DNA of 64,000 nucleotides. Source: Larimichthys crocea (lineage: Eukaryota > Chordata > Actinopteri > Sciaenidae). The translations under genes and the position numbers were made by a program. Within the stretch, counting starts at the first letter, position 1; every line of letters begins with the position of its first letter. This document shows, one piece after another, positions 13,101 to 27,141 of this stretch. The notes beneath the pieces are model-generated. The model was given only the letters and a program-made list of their open reading frames with translations. It was not told where the DNA came from and did no database searches. The stretch covers positions 15,936,126 through 16,000,125 of the forward strand of contig NC_040025.1 of NCBI RefSeq assembly GCF_000972845.2, written 5' to 3'.

Positions 13101-16100
13101 CCACTATGGAGTGCATGCATGTGAGGGTTGCAAGGTAAGTCTCTGATCAGAAGAATCAGGTCACTGATTATCATTGTGGCAGGATTCAACAATGTGTTGC
13201 TTTTGGTGCACCAGTTTCATGTGATTATTTTTGCTTGTCTGTTTCAGGGTTTTTTCCGTCGCAGCATCCAGCAAAACATCAACTACAAGATGTGTGTGAA
13301 GAATGAGAATTGTTTGATAATGCGTATGAACCGCAATCGGTGCCAGCACTGCCGCTTCAAGAAATGCCTCTCTGTTGGCATGTCAAGAGATGGTGAGACA
13401 TCCTGACACATTTTCTGACGAGAGAGACCCTCTCATGCAGTTCTGCCAGAATGCCACAGTGCTCTGATTAGCTAAAGCAGCAGGGAAATGGGCAGCCCAA
13501 AAGAGGCACAGCACTGATATGTAGGTCTGTGTGAAGAATGTAATGCGGAAAGTCTTTTGAGGTCATGGTGCCAGTAGCTCAGTCACTCACTCTATCAGCA
13601 GACCTGCACCTGCGTTGCCCTTCTGCTAAAGATTACCATCTGGCTTTGTGTCACTCTCTTAAGTTTCTCAGTGTCTTTCTCCTGCCCTTTGCAGCATCCT
13701 CCCACAACACCGTTACCTCTATGCTCCTGCTCAGTGTGGCCCCTCCCCCTCCATGTACCCACCATGTTCCCTCAGCTCTCTTACACCCCCCCTTAAGACA
13801 ATGATTTATGAGAAGAGGAGCCTTGAAGTCCCCGAAGCTATCTATCATCTAGAAAACTGCAGCAAACACAAGAATTATTTTAGGAAATTGGAACAGGGTC
13901 AACTTGATTACCTTGTATATGCCCATAGAACATCTTACTGCAATTAATGAGGGATAGGGCAACAATTAAGCAAGGGATGCAGAAAACAGCCAGTCGTTGT
14001 GACAGAATTTATCAGGCGTGATGCTCGCATCACCTAGTTTTAGCTCTGATAGCTGAACATTGATTGATCACCTATCATCACAGATTAAGAAAACAGCTGG
14101 GCTGACCTAGAAAAACAATACAGAAATGGGCCTATAGTGTACTCATACATCATGACCTAGTTGGTGTAGTTTGCTTGTCTTCTTCCTCTCAGTAAGGTTT
14201 CTGCTTATCTCCACCCTCCAGTACCCCGCATTGCCTCATCTAGTAAAGAGGTTAGTGTTATTTCTGCATGTGCTTGACACTTCTGGTGCACAGAGAAAAT
14301 AGGGTGGCAAAATACGACTCAATAAGAGAACAAAGAGTCAGATCGACCCTCTTAGAGGAGATTTTCGAAACCGTTGAGGACCACAACCTAGAAACCCCTT
14401 TTTATTCTGTTTCAACCATTACGAAAACAGGAAAACCGCATGCAACTGCCTGCAGCCCACAATGAATAGTACACCCTGATTTCACACCAGGCAGCTGTGT
14501 GACTTTGGCTCTGCAATACAGGCAAATATTTAAGTCAGTTGGCATGATGGCACACTTTTCTTCCTCTAACCAGAACACCATTTTTAGAGCACCAGCTCAC
14601 CACGTTACTGGCCGTATTCTCATCACTGCAAGCATTGAACAGATTACTGTATATCTGGTAAACATAGCATAATATCTACTGTACATAACAGTGAATAACT
14701 GTGCATTACTATAAAATTATTATTGCTGCTTTACCATTGTTCTGCTACATAATACAAGATTACAACAACAATATTGCAAAAGTCTTTGGAGCTAATTGAC
14801 CATTTCAACTCTACCAGTTAAATACTTTAACTAACTATCTGAATCTATCTTGCACTTGCAGACCACATGCCTAACACATGCAGACACACACTCTCACTTT
14901 CAATGTATCACTGTCTCTCACGTCAGTCCTCTACATGTTCACACTACTGTCTCCTCAACTAATTTCTGCACTTCAAGCACACCTCTCTCATCCTTCTCCC
15001 TCTCAAGATCTCAGTGACATCACGCTCACGTTGCCCCACTGCCCTACTTACAAATGGAGGGAGGGAGCAGGAGAGGAAGGAGACAGGGGTGGTTAGAGGA
15101 GAGGATGAGGCAGATGGTAGCAGGGGGTCTATAAATAGCCTCTCCAGCTGATGGTTACTGTGGAAAGGGGGATGGGAATATGGGGAAGGAGAGGGAAGTT
15201 TTCATCACACAACTTATATGATTCTCCTTGAAATTGTAGGGCATTTCATGCTTTCGATGTGTGTGTATAAGGAAGTGGAATGAGTAGCTGTTTCACCAAT
15301 TTATAGCCAGCGAAAGTTACAATAGTCCTTTGTGCGTGTGTGTGTGCGTGGGGTGCTATATATATATATATACTATATAATATATATATATATACACCTG
15401 CATATTGATCTTTAAGCTATTCATTTGTCTTGGTTGCCATTGGATTGCTTGTATCTTTCAGAAAACTGCCTATCTAAGCAAAAAAACAGTTTTTGTCCTG
15501 TGTAAATGTCCTTGTTGCCACAATGCCTAAAAGAAAAACTGTCCTCACTCTTACTGCTTGTGTCTTCTCTAGCTGTGCGTTTTGGACGCATCCCTAAGAG
15601 AGAGAAGCAGCGACTTCTGGATGAGATGCAGAGCTACATGAACAGCCTAAATGAGTCAGCTGCCATGGAAATGGACTCCTCTTCAGTGAGGGACAGTCCC
15701 CCTAGCCCAGATGATGGAAACTCAAAAGAGGCCATTGGAGCGATCTCTAGAGCCTACCGTGACATCTTCACCAGCAACAACAGCAGCAGCCAGGAGAGAG
15801 CAGCTAAGAGGGCTAACATAACTACCAACAACAACAACCCACCTCCCTTTTCTCAGGATGCCAATTTTCCACAAGTCTCTTCTCACCCCACCTCCACCCA
15901 GAGTTATCAGTCTTGCCCTGTTGCACCTGCCACTCTGTGCCCAGTTGCCCCCAATGACAACCAACATACATTCCACAATGTGGACAACAGCCGCTATACC
16001 TACTTAGTGTCAGCTAACCAGAATAATGATCAGTCTGACAATACAACACGTCAAAGGGGCAGCTTGGCGAATCACAACACTTTTCGCAATGCAGGAAGTA

Positions 16101-17091
16101 CCCAAAGTCAGCCCTCTTGCCCATGGAACTTAGCTCCAGGATCTAAAGTGCTGGTAAGTGCAAGAAACCAACTAAATCACATCAAAACACCAGTGAGATA
16201 CAGTGTACAGAGATAGTGAGAGTGTTGTCTGACCAACAATTTATGATTGTATGTGTTTTGTCTTTCTCTAAGGCCTGTCCTCTCAATGCGTGGCCTGTAT
16301 CAGGGGCAGAGCGTTCCAGTCAGGAGATATGGGAATCCTTTTCTCAGTGTTTTACTCCGGCTGTCAAGGAGGTGGTGGAGTTTGCCAAAGGCATTCCAGG
16401 ATTTCAAGAGCTTAGCCAACATGACCAGGTCATGCTGCTCAAATCAGGCACCTTCCAGGTAATGACACACATTTTGAATGATGTGACTCCTTCTTTATAC
16501 ATCCTAAGGTATTGTTGGTGTTAGTATTTGTCTCAAACTTCTCTTTTTTTGTGTGCGGTTAGGTTCTAATGGTGAGGTTCTGCACCTTGTTCAACGCTGA
16601 TGAACGTACAGTGACCTTTCTGAATGGACAAACTTACCCCCTGCCCACCCTGCGGGCCTTAGGCATGGGCTCTCTGCTGGACGCAATGTTTGACTTCAGT
16701 GAGAAGTTGGGTTCCCTGGGGCTTGAGCCTGATGAAATGGCCCTCTTTATGGCTGTGGTGCTGGTGTCTGCAGGTGAGAGAGGGGGAACTATTTAGTGAC
16801 AAAAGCTGCAGAACAGTGACATGTTGTTAATGAGCCAATAATGTAGTAACTGTGTTTGTCAACCACTCATACTATCATCCTCTGTGCTCCTCAGATCGTT
16901 CTGGCATCTCAGATATGCGGGCTGTGGAGCAGCTACAGGAGGGTCTGAGCCGTGCCCTACGGTCACTGATCACTTGCCGTCGTCCGGATGACACCTCCCT
17001 TTTCTCTAAACTCCTCCTGCGCCTGCCGGACCTGCGCACCCTCAACAATCTGCACTCTGATAAACTGTTGGCCTTTCGCATTGACCCTTAA
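7179..17091 (+). CDS. nr1d4: Rev-erb nuclear receptor (NR1D family, probably nr1d4)
   Basis: This is a heme-binding transcriptional repressor that binds ROR elements and recruits corepressors in circadian and metabolic control. Eight coding exons were assembled: 7179-7194, 12648-12953, 13046-13134, 13248-13392, 15573-16153, 16273-16458, 16563-16773 and 16895-17091, giving 1731 nt and 576 residues. The start ATG (context GAC-ATG-G) encodes MDNSP and joins to [14 protein letters not shown], like the Rev-erb-alpha N terminus. The two-zinc-finger DNA-binding domain covers about residues 116-182 ([22 protein letters not shown]). The A/B and hinge regions are rich in Ser, Pro and Asn. The ligand domain contains [18 protein letters not shown]. 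It ends at LLAFRIDP after helix 11, so the AF-2 helix 12 is absent, as in all Rev-erbs. The expected heme ligands are present (about Cys381 in LACPLN and His565 in NNLHSDK). The NR1D family is certain. The paralogue is inferred from the adjacent mfsd5, which places it on the HOXC/RARG arm; nr1d1 or nr1d2 is less likely. Confidence 0.93.
7748..7753 (+). promoter_or_regulatory. E-box CACGTG
   Basis: This is a perfect palindromic E-box in nr1d4 intron 1, the first of four. CLOCK:BMAL1 acts on Rev-erb genes through E-boxes in the promoter and first intron in mammals. It also spans the donor of the candidate antisense exon (CTCCAC/GTGAGT on the minus strand). Confidence 0.4.
7751..7822 (-). other. 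Candidate antisense exon (72 nt)
   Basis: On the minus strand a long pyrimidine tract and CAG (TTGTTTTTTCCCCTTCAG) precede exactly 72 nt and a GTGAGT donor. The frame is open for 24 codons, including the segment [17 protein letters not shown], and ends in phase 0. It lies inside nr1d4 intron 1 on the opposite strand. I do not recognise the sequence, and it could be a cryptic exon or part of an antisense non-coding RNA. Confidence 0.28.
9600..10060. promoter_or_regulatory. CpG-richer block in nr1d4 intron 1
   Basis: CpG and GC content rise clearly above the flanking intron, for example GAGCCGCGTGCGACGCGTG near 9805, and the block holds the E-box at 9784-9789. It could be an internal promoter or enhancer. 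The open frame across it lacks recognisable protein features. Confidence 0.3.
9784..9789 (+). promoter_or_regulatory. E-box CACGTG
   Basis: This perfect E-box lies inside the CpG-richer block of intron 1 and is the second of the four-site cluster. Confidence 0.4.
11463..11468 (+). promoter_or_regulatory. E-box CACGTG
   Basis: This is the third perfect E-box of the intron 1 cluster, about 1.2 kb before exon 2. Confidence 0.35.
11800..12380 (+). promoter_or_regulatory. nr1d4: CpG-richer block before exon 2; possible alternative nr1d4 promoter
   Basis: This block is GC- and CpG-rich, includes an E-box (12088-12093) and a GA-rich stretch, and ends about 270 bases before coding exon 2. Mammalian Rev-erb-alpha has a second promoter producing an isoform with a shorter N terminus, so a similar arrangement is plausible. 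No splice donor or start codon for an alternative first exon was established. Confidence 0.35.
12088..12093 (+). promoter_or_regulatory. E-box CACGTG
   Basis: This is the fourth perfect E-box of intron 1, in the CpG-rich block closest to exon 2. Confidence 0.4.
13393..15572 (+). other. nr1d4: nr1d4 intron 4 (2.2 kb)
   Basis: This intron separates the second zinc finger from the hinge exon. Two minus-strand TAGGTCA half-sites (TGACCTA at 14103 and 14153) are 50 bp apart; each fits the RORE consensus with one mismatch. A TA microsatellite lies at about 15356-15400. No coding exon was recognised. Confidence 0.6.
15356..15400. repeat. (TA)n microsatellite
   Basis: Two TA runs are separated by a short interruption. 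The tract is self-complementary. Confidence 0.9.
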
Positions 17092-17475
17092 GCAGACCGC
17101 TTGCTCATAGAGCACAGAAACTGTTTTACACAGAAATATACAGCACACACACATATATACACACACACAGTATCTTCCAAGGGCAGGGCTTCCTTGAAAA
17201 TTGAGGAACAAGGAATTGTGCAATCTGAGAAGTGTTTTTCAAAAGGATAAATGAGGGCGTTAGCGAACATATTTCTGATTCGTTAATGATGCAACATTTT
17301 TGGACAAATAAACATACACATGCAAACTCATGTATACACATAAACCACAACACCTCTTGAGACATTATTCCAGTAAAAAAAATGTATTATTATGTAGACT
17401 TACTATTACCCTTTTGGACAGATCACTTTCTCATTATATCCTGTATACTCAAGAATAAAACCCAGTTCACTTCTG
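17092..17475 (+). other. nr1d4: nr1d4 3'UTR
   Basis: The stop codon TAA is at 17089-17091 and the first canonical AATAAA is at 17454-17459. A CA-rich patch lies at about 17140-17170. The exact cleavage site is not visible. Confidence 0.6.
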
Positions 17476-18712
17476 TTTATTCCTTAACTCGTACAGTATC
17501 AACAGGGCATCACTAAGCAGCAGCTGGAAGACGGATATTGTAGCTCCAAATCATTATTACTTAGGGACCATTAGTGATGACTCACTTTGTGTTAAAGAGA
17601 AAGGGAACCTGTATATAATACATAGTGAAATCTGAAATATTAAGGTAATTCTGTGTCACTGTTTCACAAACATACCATCTTGAATGAAACCACTATTTTA
17701 ATGTGTCACACACACTTCTGTCTCACTATTTTTGACAGATCTTCCAGAAAACATTTCCCTCACCTTGGGTTTAAATATGCCAACTTCATAAGTCAAAGGC
17801 ATTTTATAATATTTCACAAAATGATTGTGTCTATGTCACTATATCCTATCACATGTGGCTGATGGAGATGCTCCATGCATGTTTGGTTTTGTAGTCTGTT
17901 CATTTTTGTTGCTGTAAATATTATGTTACACCAGTGTCTGTGTATCAATGACTGAACTGATATGCTGGATCAAACAGAGGAGTTTGGTGTAAAGAAGAAT
18001 GTACTGACCTTCCTGTACTAGGTGGGGGTTTGGTCATGCCATGAAAGCTTTGCACATAAGGGAATATGTAGCAGGGATTGTCAGATGGTTTAGACACACT
18101 TCCTGCTATCAGATGATGTAACCAACCAGCATAATCCCTGAAATCACCAGCATCCACTCCACATGCACCCTTCCTCTGCCCCCAATGTTTGTCATACAAA
18201 CACAAGAGATATTTTTGGGTGAGAGGTCCTATTTGATTGGTTCTCTCACTGTTTGCTTGTTTGATTATGGCTGATTGAGGACATCTTGTACATTTTGTAA
18301 ATCTTTATTCCTAAATAGAAATGATATAAAGTTCAAATTATGTATTACTTTTGTTGCTTGTGTGTCATTCTTTTAGGTCCATTCGGCAAAGAATATGTAC
18401 TTAGCATTCAGGACTGTATGGATGAAATACAGAAATGAGCAATGCAACTACGAGTGTACAAAATTACCCGTAGGTGTTAATGTGAGTGTGAATGGTTGTC
18501 TATCTCTCTATGTGCCCTGTGATGAGCTGGTGACTTGTCCAGTGACTTGTACCCTGCCTCTCGCCAAAAGTTGGCTGGGATAGGCTCTAGCTCCACCCTG
18601 ATGAGGATAAGCGGTTACAGATAATGAATGGATAGATGGAAGCGTACACTGGCATCTGAATAGAGCCAGCTCAGGGATTTCCAAACTTAGACCACAGAGA
18701 CCCAGTTTGAGA
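17302..18712. repeat. Decayed duplication, copy 1 (SINE-filled)
   Basis: Three segments recur in the same order in copy 2: a 29-base block containing CAAATAAACATACACATGCA (17302 region), the block around 18390-18455 (AGAAATGAGCAATGCAACTA) and the block around 18645-18705 (TTTCCAAACTTAGACCACA). Copy 1 has about 1.1 kb between the first two blocks and a SINE fragment between the last two. The first block overlaps the nr1d4 3'UTR. Confidence 0.6.
18461..18640 (+). mobile_element. 5'-truncated tRNA-derived SINE, 3' part
   Basis: The segment matches the 3' half of a very common teleost SINE (GTGAGTGTGAATGGTTGTC, then GATGAGCTGGTGACTTGTCC, then GGATAAGCGGTTACAG and an ATGGATAGATGG tail). It is flanked by an imperfect 8-bp duplication (AGTGTACA at 18453-18460 and AGCGTACA at 18641-18648). 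The paralogous copy at 18810-18965 has an uninterrupted site here, showing that this is an insertion. Confidence 0.8.
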
Positions 18713-18744
18713 CGATGATGATAATGACATATTTTAATTCTTAT

Positions 18745-18965
18745 GACAAATAAACATACACATGCAAACTCATAATTATCATGTAGATTTACTCTACTAC
18801 TAAAAATGGAGTAAAGAAGATGTACTCAGTATTTAGAACTATATGGATTGCAGAAATGAGAAATGCAACTATAAGTATACATTGGCATCTGAATAAAGCT
18901 ATCTCATGGGTTTCCAAACTTAGACCACATTAGACCACAGAGCCCTAGTTTGAGAGGATTTTGCC
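18745..18965. repeat. Decayed duplication, copy 2 (empty site)
   Basis: This shorter copy repeats the three blocks of copy 1: GACAAATAAACATACACATG, then AGAAATGAGAAATGCAACTA, then TTTCCAAACTTAGACCACA. It lacks the SINE and about 1 kb of the interval present in copy 1. Confidence 0.6.
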
Positions 18966-19259
18966 TTCTGAGGCTTTTTTTTTATTCTTAGGTTTTAAGA
19001 TTAAAAACAATAGTTTCTTTGCTCAAAATAGTACCGGTCCCATATCTTTATTTGTTACAAACAAACACAGGTTCATACACTGGGTGCATATTAGAGTCAC
19101 TTCATAGCTAGACTCTGGGTTAGACAGAGTTCATTTACATTATATCAAGGCTGTGAGTCTTACTTCAACAGGAAACACTACAAGGAACTTTTCAGTAACT
19201 ACTCACTTAGGAATGGACTGTCCCTCTGACAGAGTTGTGTCACAGGATGTCTGGAAACT

Positions 19260-19467
19260 TTCCCCCCATTCCTGAAGATCAGACAGCGACGTACGGGCGT
19301 CATCTTGTGGTGAAATAACAGGACCCGCATCCCGGAAGTGAACCGTGGTCTGTTTGGTAAAGGCACAGTTAGCATACGTGTTACTCCACCACTCACTTAT
19401 GTTTCATGTTTGCACTGTTGTACGACGTGTATCGTCAACTAATATGGGATCACTGTCAAACAGCACG
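19260..19467 (+). promoter_or_regulatory. mfsd5: mfsd5 promoter and 5' untranslated exon
   Basis: CpG content rises at 19285-19350, with an ETS-type motif (CCCGGAAGTG near 19332). A strong donor (GCACG/GTAAGA) ends an untranslated exon at 19467. It pairs with an acceptor (TTTGTCTCTCCACAG) at 20254, 81 bases before the mfsd5 ATG. The transcription start is not defined. Confidence 0.55.
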
Positions 19468-20254
19468 GTAAGATACATCACATAGTATGGTGGTAACTGT
19501 TAGGGCGGGAAAATAAGGTAGTGACGCGAGTTATAAGGTTAGCAGCAGGTTAGCTGCTAGGCTAGCTTCGGCTAAATAACAATAACAGTACATTGCTCAG
19601 TTCAGCGCTGTCAATTAAATAAATGAACTAAATTGTTATAACTTTTCGCAATTAAAGCAGGTTACTACTACTACTTTGCTACTTTTTTTGTTTAGTTATT
19701 AAATTACCAAAAGTGACAGCTTATTAGCCAAGTTAGCTCTGAATTAACGTGGCGAGTTACTCACTAAATAATAATAATAATAATAATACATTTTATTTCA
19801 GGACACCTTACAACAAATAGACAGAAAATAACTAGCAAATAACAGAAACAAACAAAAAGAACCATAAAAGTATATCAAATTACAAGAATACAACATTAAA
19901 AACGGGTTAAAATAGGACAATCAGATGGAAAAGACTATTATAAACAGGTGGGTTTTAAGTGCAGACCCAGATGTTGGGTTTGGGTTTAGGTTTCATTCAG
20001 AGGTAACATAAACAGGTTTATTACCAGGTAGGTTTTCACATACAGGGACTATGTCTAGGTGTTTTGGTGAATAACATTAGGTAAAACTATAAGCAAGATA
20101 AAAAAAAAATCAAGTACTATGGAAGATGAAATATATGTACAGTGTGTTTTTTTTAAATGAAAATGAAGTATTCACCAAGATGTGTGCAAAAGTTCACAGT
20201 ATGTTAAATGTGCTCCTCTTTCTTTATATGCCAACTATTTTTGTCTCTCCACAG
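19468..20254 (+). other. mfsd5: mfsd5 5'UTR intron
   Basis: This putative intron links the untranslated first exon to the coding exon. It holds a TAA/ATA microsatellite (about 19766-19788) and otherwise AT-rich sequence without coding signals. Confidence 0.55.
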
Positions 20255-20335
20255 GTGCTGAGAAATAGAAAGAGAAGAGTTGAAAACACTCCAGAAGCTC
20301 AGGTTTGACCTCAAGTGTGTGCAGTTTCTCACACC

Positions 20336-21784
20336 ATGTTGGTGACCGCATATTTTGCCATCATTTTCCTGCTTGCCCTGTGTGTTGGCCTCGAGCTCAC
20401 AGCACGCCGCCTCACTCCACCCCAGTCTACACCCACTGCTGTAGCCAACCCTGTTTTCCGTCGCTTCCAGAGTATTTTTCTCCGGGCATACCTTTTGGCT
20501 TTGTGGGCAGACTGGCTCCAGGGTCCTTACCTCTACAAACTGTACCGCCACTATAGCTTCCTGGAATCCCAAATAGCCATTTTATATGTGTGTGGCCTGG
20601 CCTCCTGTGTTCTGTTTGCTCCTTTTTCAGGCTGGCTCCCTCAAGTTTTGGGCCGCAGACAGACATGTCTTCTCTTCTGCCTGTCGTACTCTGCTTGTTG
20701 TCTCACAAAGCTGTCCAGAGACTACTTTGTTTTGATTGTGGGCCGGGTCCTGGGGGGTCTGTCCACATCCCTGCTGGCAACAACATTTGAAGCCTGGTAC
20801 GTGCACCGCCACGTAGAAGTCCATGATTTTCCCAAGGAATGGATCCCCAGCACCTTCACCAAAGCTGCTACCTGGAACCATGGGCTTGCTGTGGGAGCAG
20901 GACTGGTGGCTAACTTGTTGGCCGAGTGGCTTCACCTCGGCCCAGTGGCTCCCTTTCTCCTGGCTGTACCCTGCCTAGCTTGCTGTGGTTGGGTGGTGCT
21001 AACAGACTGGGGTAAGGAAGAGGCCACAGAAAGTTCTGAAGGGGACAAACAAACACTGCTTCTTGGCACTCCAAATGGAGGTGCAACCCGTTTGTCCGCA
21101 AGGGCCCGGTTCTCACGCAGCTGCCAAGACGGGTTACGCTGCCTGCTGTCTGACAGGAGAGTCATGCTCTTAGGTGGAGTGCAGGCGTTGTTTGAAAGTG
21201 TCCTTTACATCTTTGTTTTTCTGTGGACCCCAGTACTGGACCCTCATGGACCTCCTTTGGGAATAGTATTCTCTTGCCTGATGGCTGCCAGCATGGCTGG
21301 CTCCTTGCTGTACCGCCTAGCCACCTCCACACGGTACCGCCTACAGCCTGGGCATGTTCTCTGCGTGGCTGTGCTGATGGCCTTTTTCTCCCTCTTCATG
21401 CTGACTTTCTCCACCGCCCCTGGTCAGCCTAGACCTCATGAATCTTTTCTGGCCTTCCTGTTACTGGAGCTAGCCTGTGGCCTCTACTTTCCTGCAGTCA
21501 GCTTTCTCCAGGGCAGGGTAATCCCTGAGGAGAAGCGAGCCGGTGTGCTGGCCTGGTTCCGACTGCCTCTACACCTGTTGGCGTGCCTAGGGTTGCTGGC
21601 ACTCCATGGGGAAGTATCAGGCACAGGTGGAGGAGAGGGTGGCAGCGGCACCAGACACATGTTTGGAGGCTGTGCTGTCATGATGCTGGCAGCCTTGATG
21701 GCTGTAGTCAGTCTGTTTACTCTAGGTAGGAATGACACAGACCTGAGACTGGAAGGAACCAGAGGGGAGGGGGATATGTACTGA
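20336..21784 (+). CDS. mfsd5: Mfsd5, molybdate-anion transporter (major facilitator family)
   Basis: The product is a plasma-membrane MFS protein; the family mediates high-affinity molybdate uptake. The coding region is a single exon of 482 codons plus stop (human about 450 residues). The start is the ATG at 20336 (ACC-ATG), beginning MLVTAYFA like mammalian MFSD5. The frame runs a few codons further upstream only to a GTG, which is not a credible start here. Family signatures include ADWLQGPYLYKLYRHY, IAILYVCGLAS, CCLTKLSRDYFVL, the FEAWY motif, DGLRCLLSDRRVMLLG, FVFLWTPVLDPHG and ELACGLYFPAVSFL. About 12 hydrophobic spans are visible. The loop between the two halves (about residues 225-260, KEEATESSEGDKQ) is longer than in human and accounts for much of the extra length. 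Confidence 0.97.
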   Translation: MLVTAYFAIIFLLALCVGLELTARRLTPPQSTPTAVANPVFRRFQSIFLRAYLLALWADWLQGPYLYKLYRHYSFLESQIAILYVCGLASCVLFAPFSGWLPQVLGRRQTCLLFCLSYSACCLTKLSRDYFVLIVGRVLGGLSTSLLATTFEAWYVHRHVEVHDFPKEWIPSTFTKAATWNHGLAVGAGLVANLLAEWLHLGPVAPFLLAVPCLACCGWVVLTDWGKEEATESSEGDKQTLLLGTPNGGATRLSARARFSRSCQDGLRCLLSDRRVMLLGGVQALFESVLYIFVFLWTPVLDPHGPPLGIVFSCLMAASMAGSLLYRLATSTRYRLQPGHVLCVAVLMAFFSLFMLTFSTAPGQPRPHESFLAFLLLELACGLYFPAVSFLQGRVIPEEKRAGVLAWFRLPLHLLACLGLLALHGEVSGTGGGEGGSGTRHMFGGCAVMMLAALMAVVSLFTLGRNDTDLRLEGTRGEGDMY

Positions 21785-22470
21785 GGAGCTAAACCACAGA
21801 TCCATTTATGTTTGACTGGTTTAAAATGTATTGTGTGTCTGAAGGTAGAAACCTCATGTGTGTTCACTGGAGTAGTCCTAATTCTACAATTTGCCAAAAG
21901 AATTAGTGATGGAAATCAAAGACCAAAGGGGGTATTTTGATGCATTAAAACCAATTGATTTTCCATTTTTATGTTTGCCTTGTTACTTCTTTGTTGTTAC
22001 AAATCCTGTCTGTCTTGATGTTTTCAGAACTAGGCCATATCTACTTTCATTTGTCATTCATATCATTTGTTAAATTGTTAGAATGTTTGTTTTGTTCAAA
22101 TTCATTTATCATTCCGTGAACTGTTCCAGCGAACATGTTATTGCCTCGTTGTGTCCACCTATAGGGAGATGGGCTGATGTGTTTGACAGGATATAATTAA
22201 TATCAGCTGTCAGTATCCCCTGTAAGGATCAGTAATGTAATAACTTCCATTAAGAATATCCAAAGAAATAAAGTCATGACGAACATGTAGATCAGTATCT
22301 GAATGTCAGTTCTTCCACAGTACTTTGATTTTGTTTTGTTTTTTTCATCATCTGTGTATTTTCAGTAGGTCATCTGGTTTTGATTTTTTTTTTTCTCTGC
22401 AGTTGTAAGCAGGATATTTACTGTGTTGTCTTAATATTTCACTTTTAAATAAAAGTGTAGATATTGTACA
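21785..22470 (+). other. mfsd5: mfsd5 3'UTR
   Basis: Canonical poly(A) signals AATAAA occur at 22267-22272 and 22448-22453, so two 3' ends are possible. The sequence is AT-rich. The next 330 bases (to about 22800) show nothing recognisable. Confidence 0.6.
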
Positions 22471-22799
22471 TAATGAATTAATTTTGGTTTGTATCTCCAG
22501 CATTTCTGTTGAGCCACATTTTTACCTAATACCTAATCAGTAATAGTACAAATATTTTATTTATTTTAGGGGAAATAATGCCCAAGCAGATTGCAACTAC
22601 TACTTTTGTTTAATTAATTCAAAATCAACAAATCTTATCATTAAAGTTTCATTCTGCATCAATCATGTTTTTAAAAAACAATATAAATACACTTTTCTTT
22701 CAGGTCTATTTAAATCCACAGAAGACATTTTAATTAGACATTAATCTGAATTGTATATTTGCACATTTCACATTAAATTTAGCCACAGCAATTCCCCTC

Positions 22800-23164
22800 T
22801 TAGTTTTGATGCAGACCAGATTTCTCTGGAAAGGCATTGCTTCCTCCCCATTTCTCCTGGTGCAGTGGTACAGTCCCAGCCTTTCACTATGGCGCAGCTT
22901 CACCTGGATGCTGCTAGAACATCGCTCTGTGGGTGAGGGAGGGGTATCTGCACGAGTCTTAACTGCGTTGTTTTGGGATTACGTCACTAAATCGTCAGCT
23001 GGTGTTCAGTCTGAGCAGGCAAGAAGAGCAACATCAGTCATTTTTGGACAGTTTACATCTAGACTCTGAAAGAACTACACCACCAAGAAAGGAGACACCA
23101 GAGCCCCACTGACTGGCTGGTATACAGAACAAGACAACCTACTGCAGGACGACATACAGGCATC
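22800..23164 (+). promoter_or_regulatory. faim2: faim2 promoter and 5'UTR
   Basis: This GC-richer block precedes the faim2 ATG. A CRE-like site TTACGTCA is at 22979-22986, about 180 bases upstream of the start codon. CREB/ATF control would suit a neuronal gene, but this is inference. The transcription start is not defined. Confidence 0.45.

Positions 23165-27141
<3,977 letters not shown>

Noticed and set aside
20315..20335. Upstream extension of the mfsd5 frame by seven codons
   Set aside because: It begins with GTG; the ATG at 20336 has a good context and matches the family N terminus MLVTAY.
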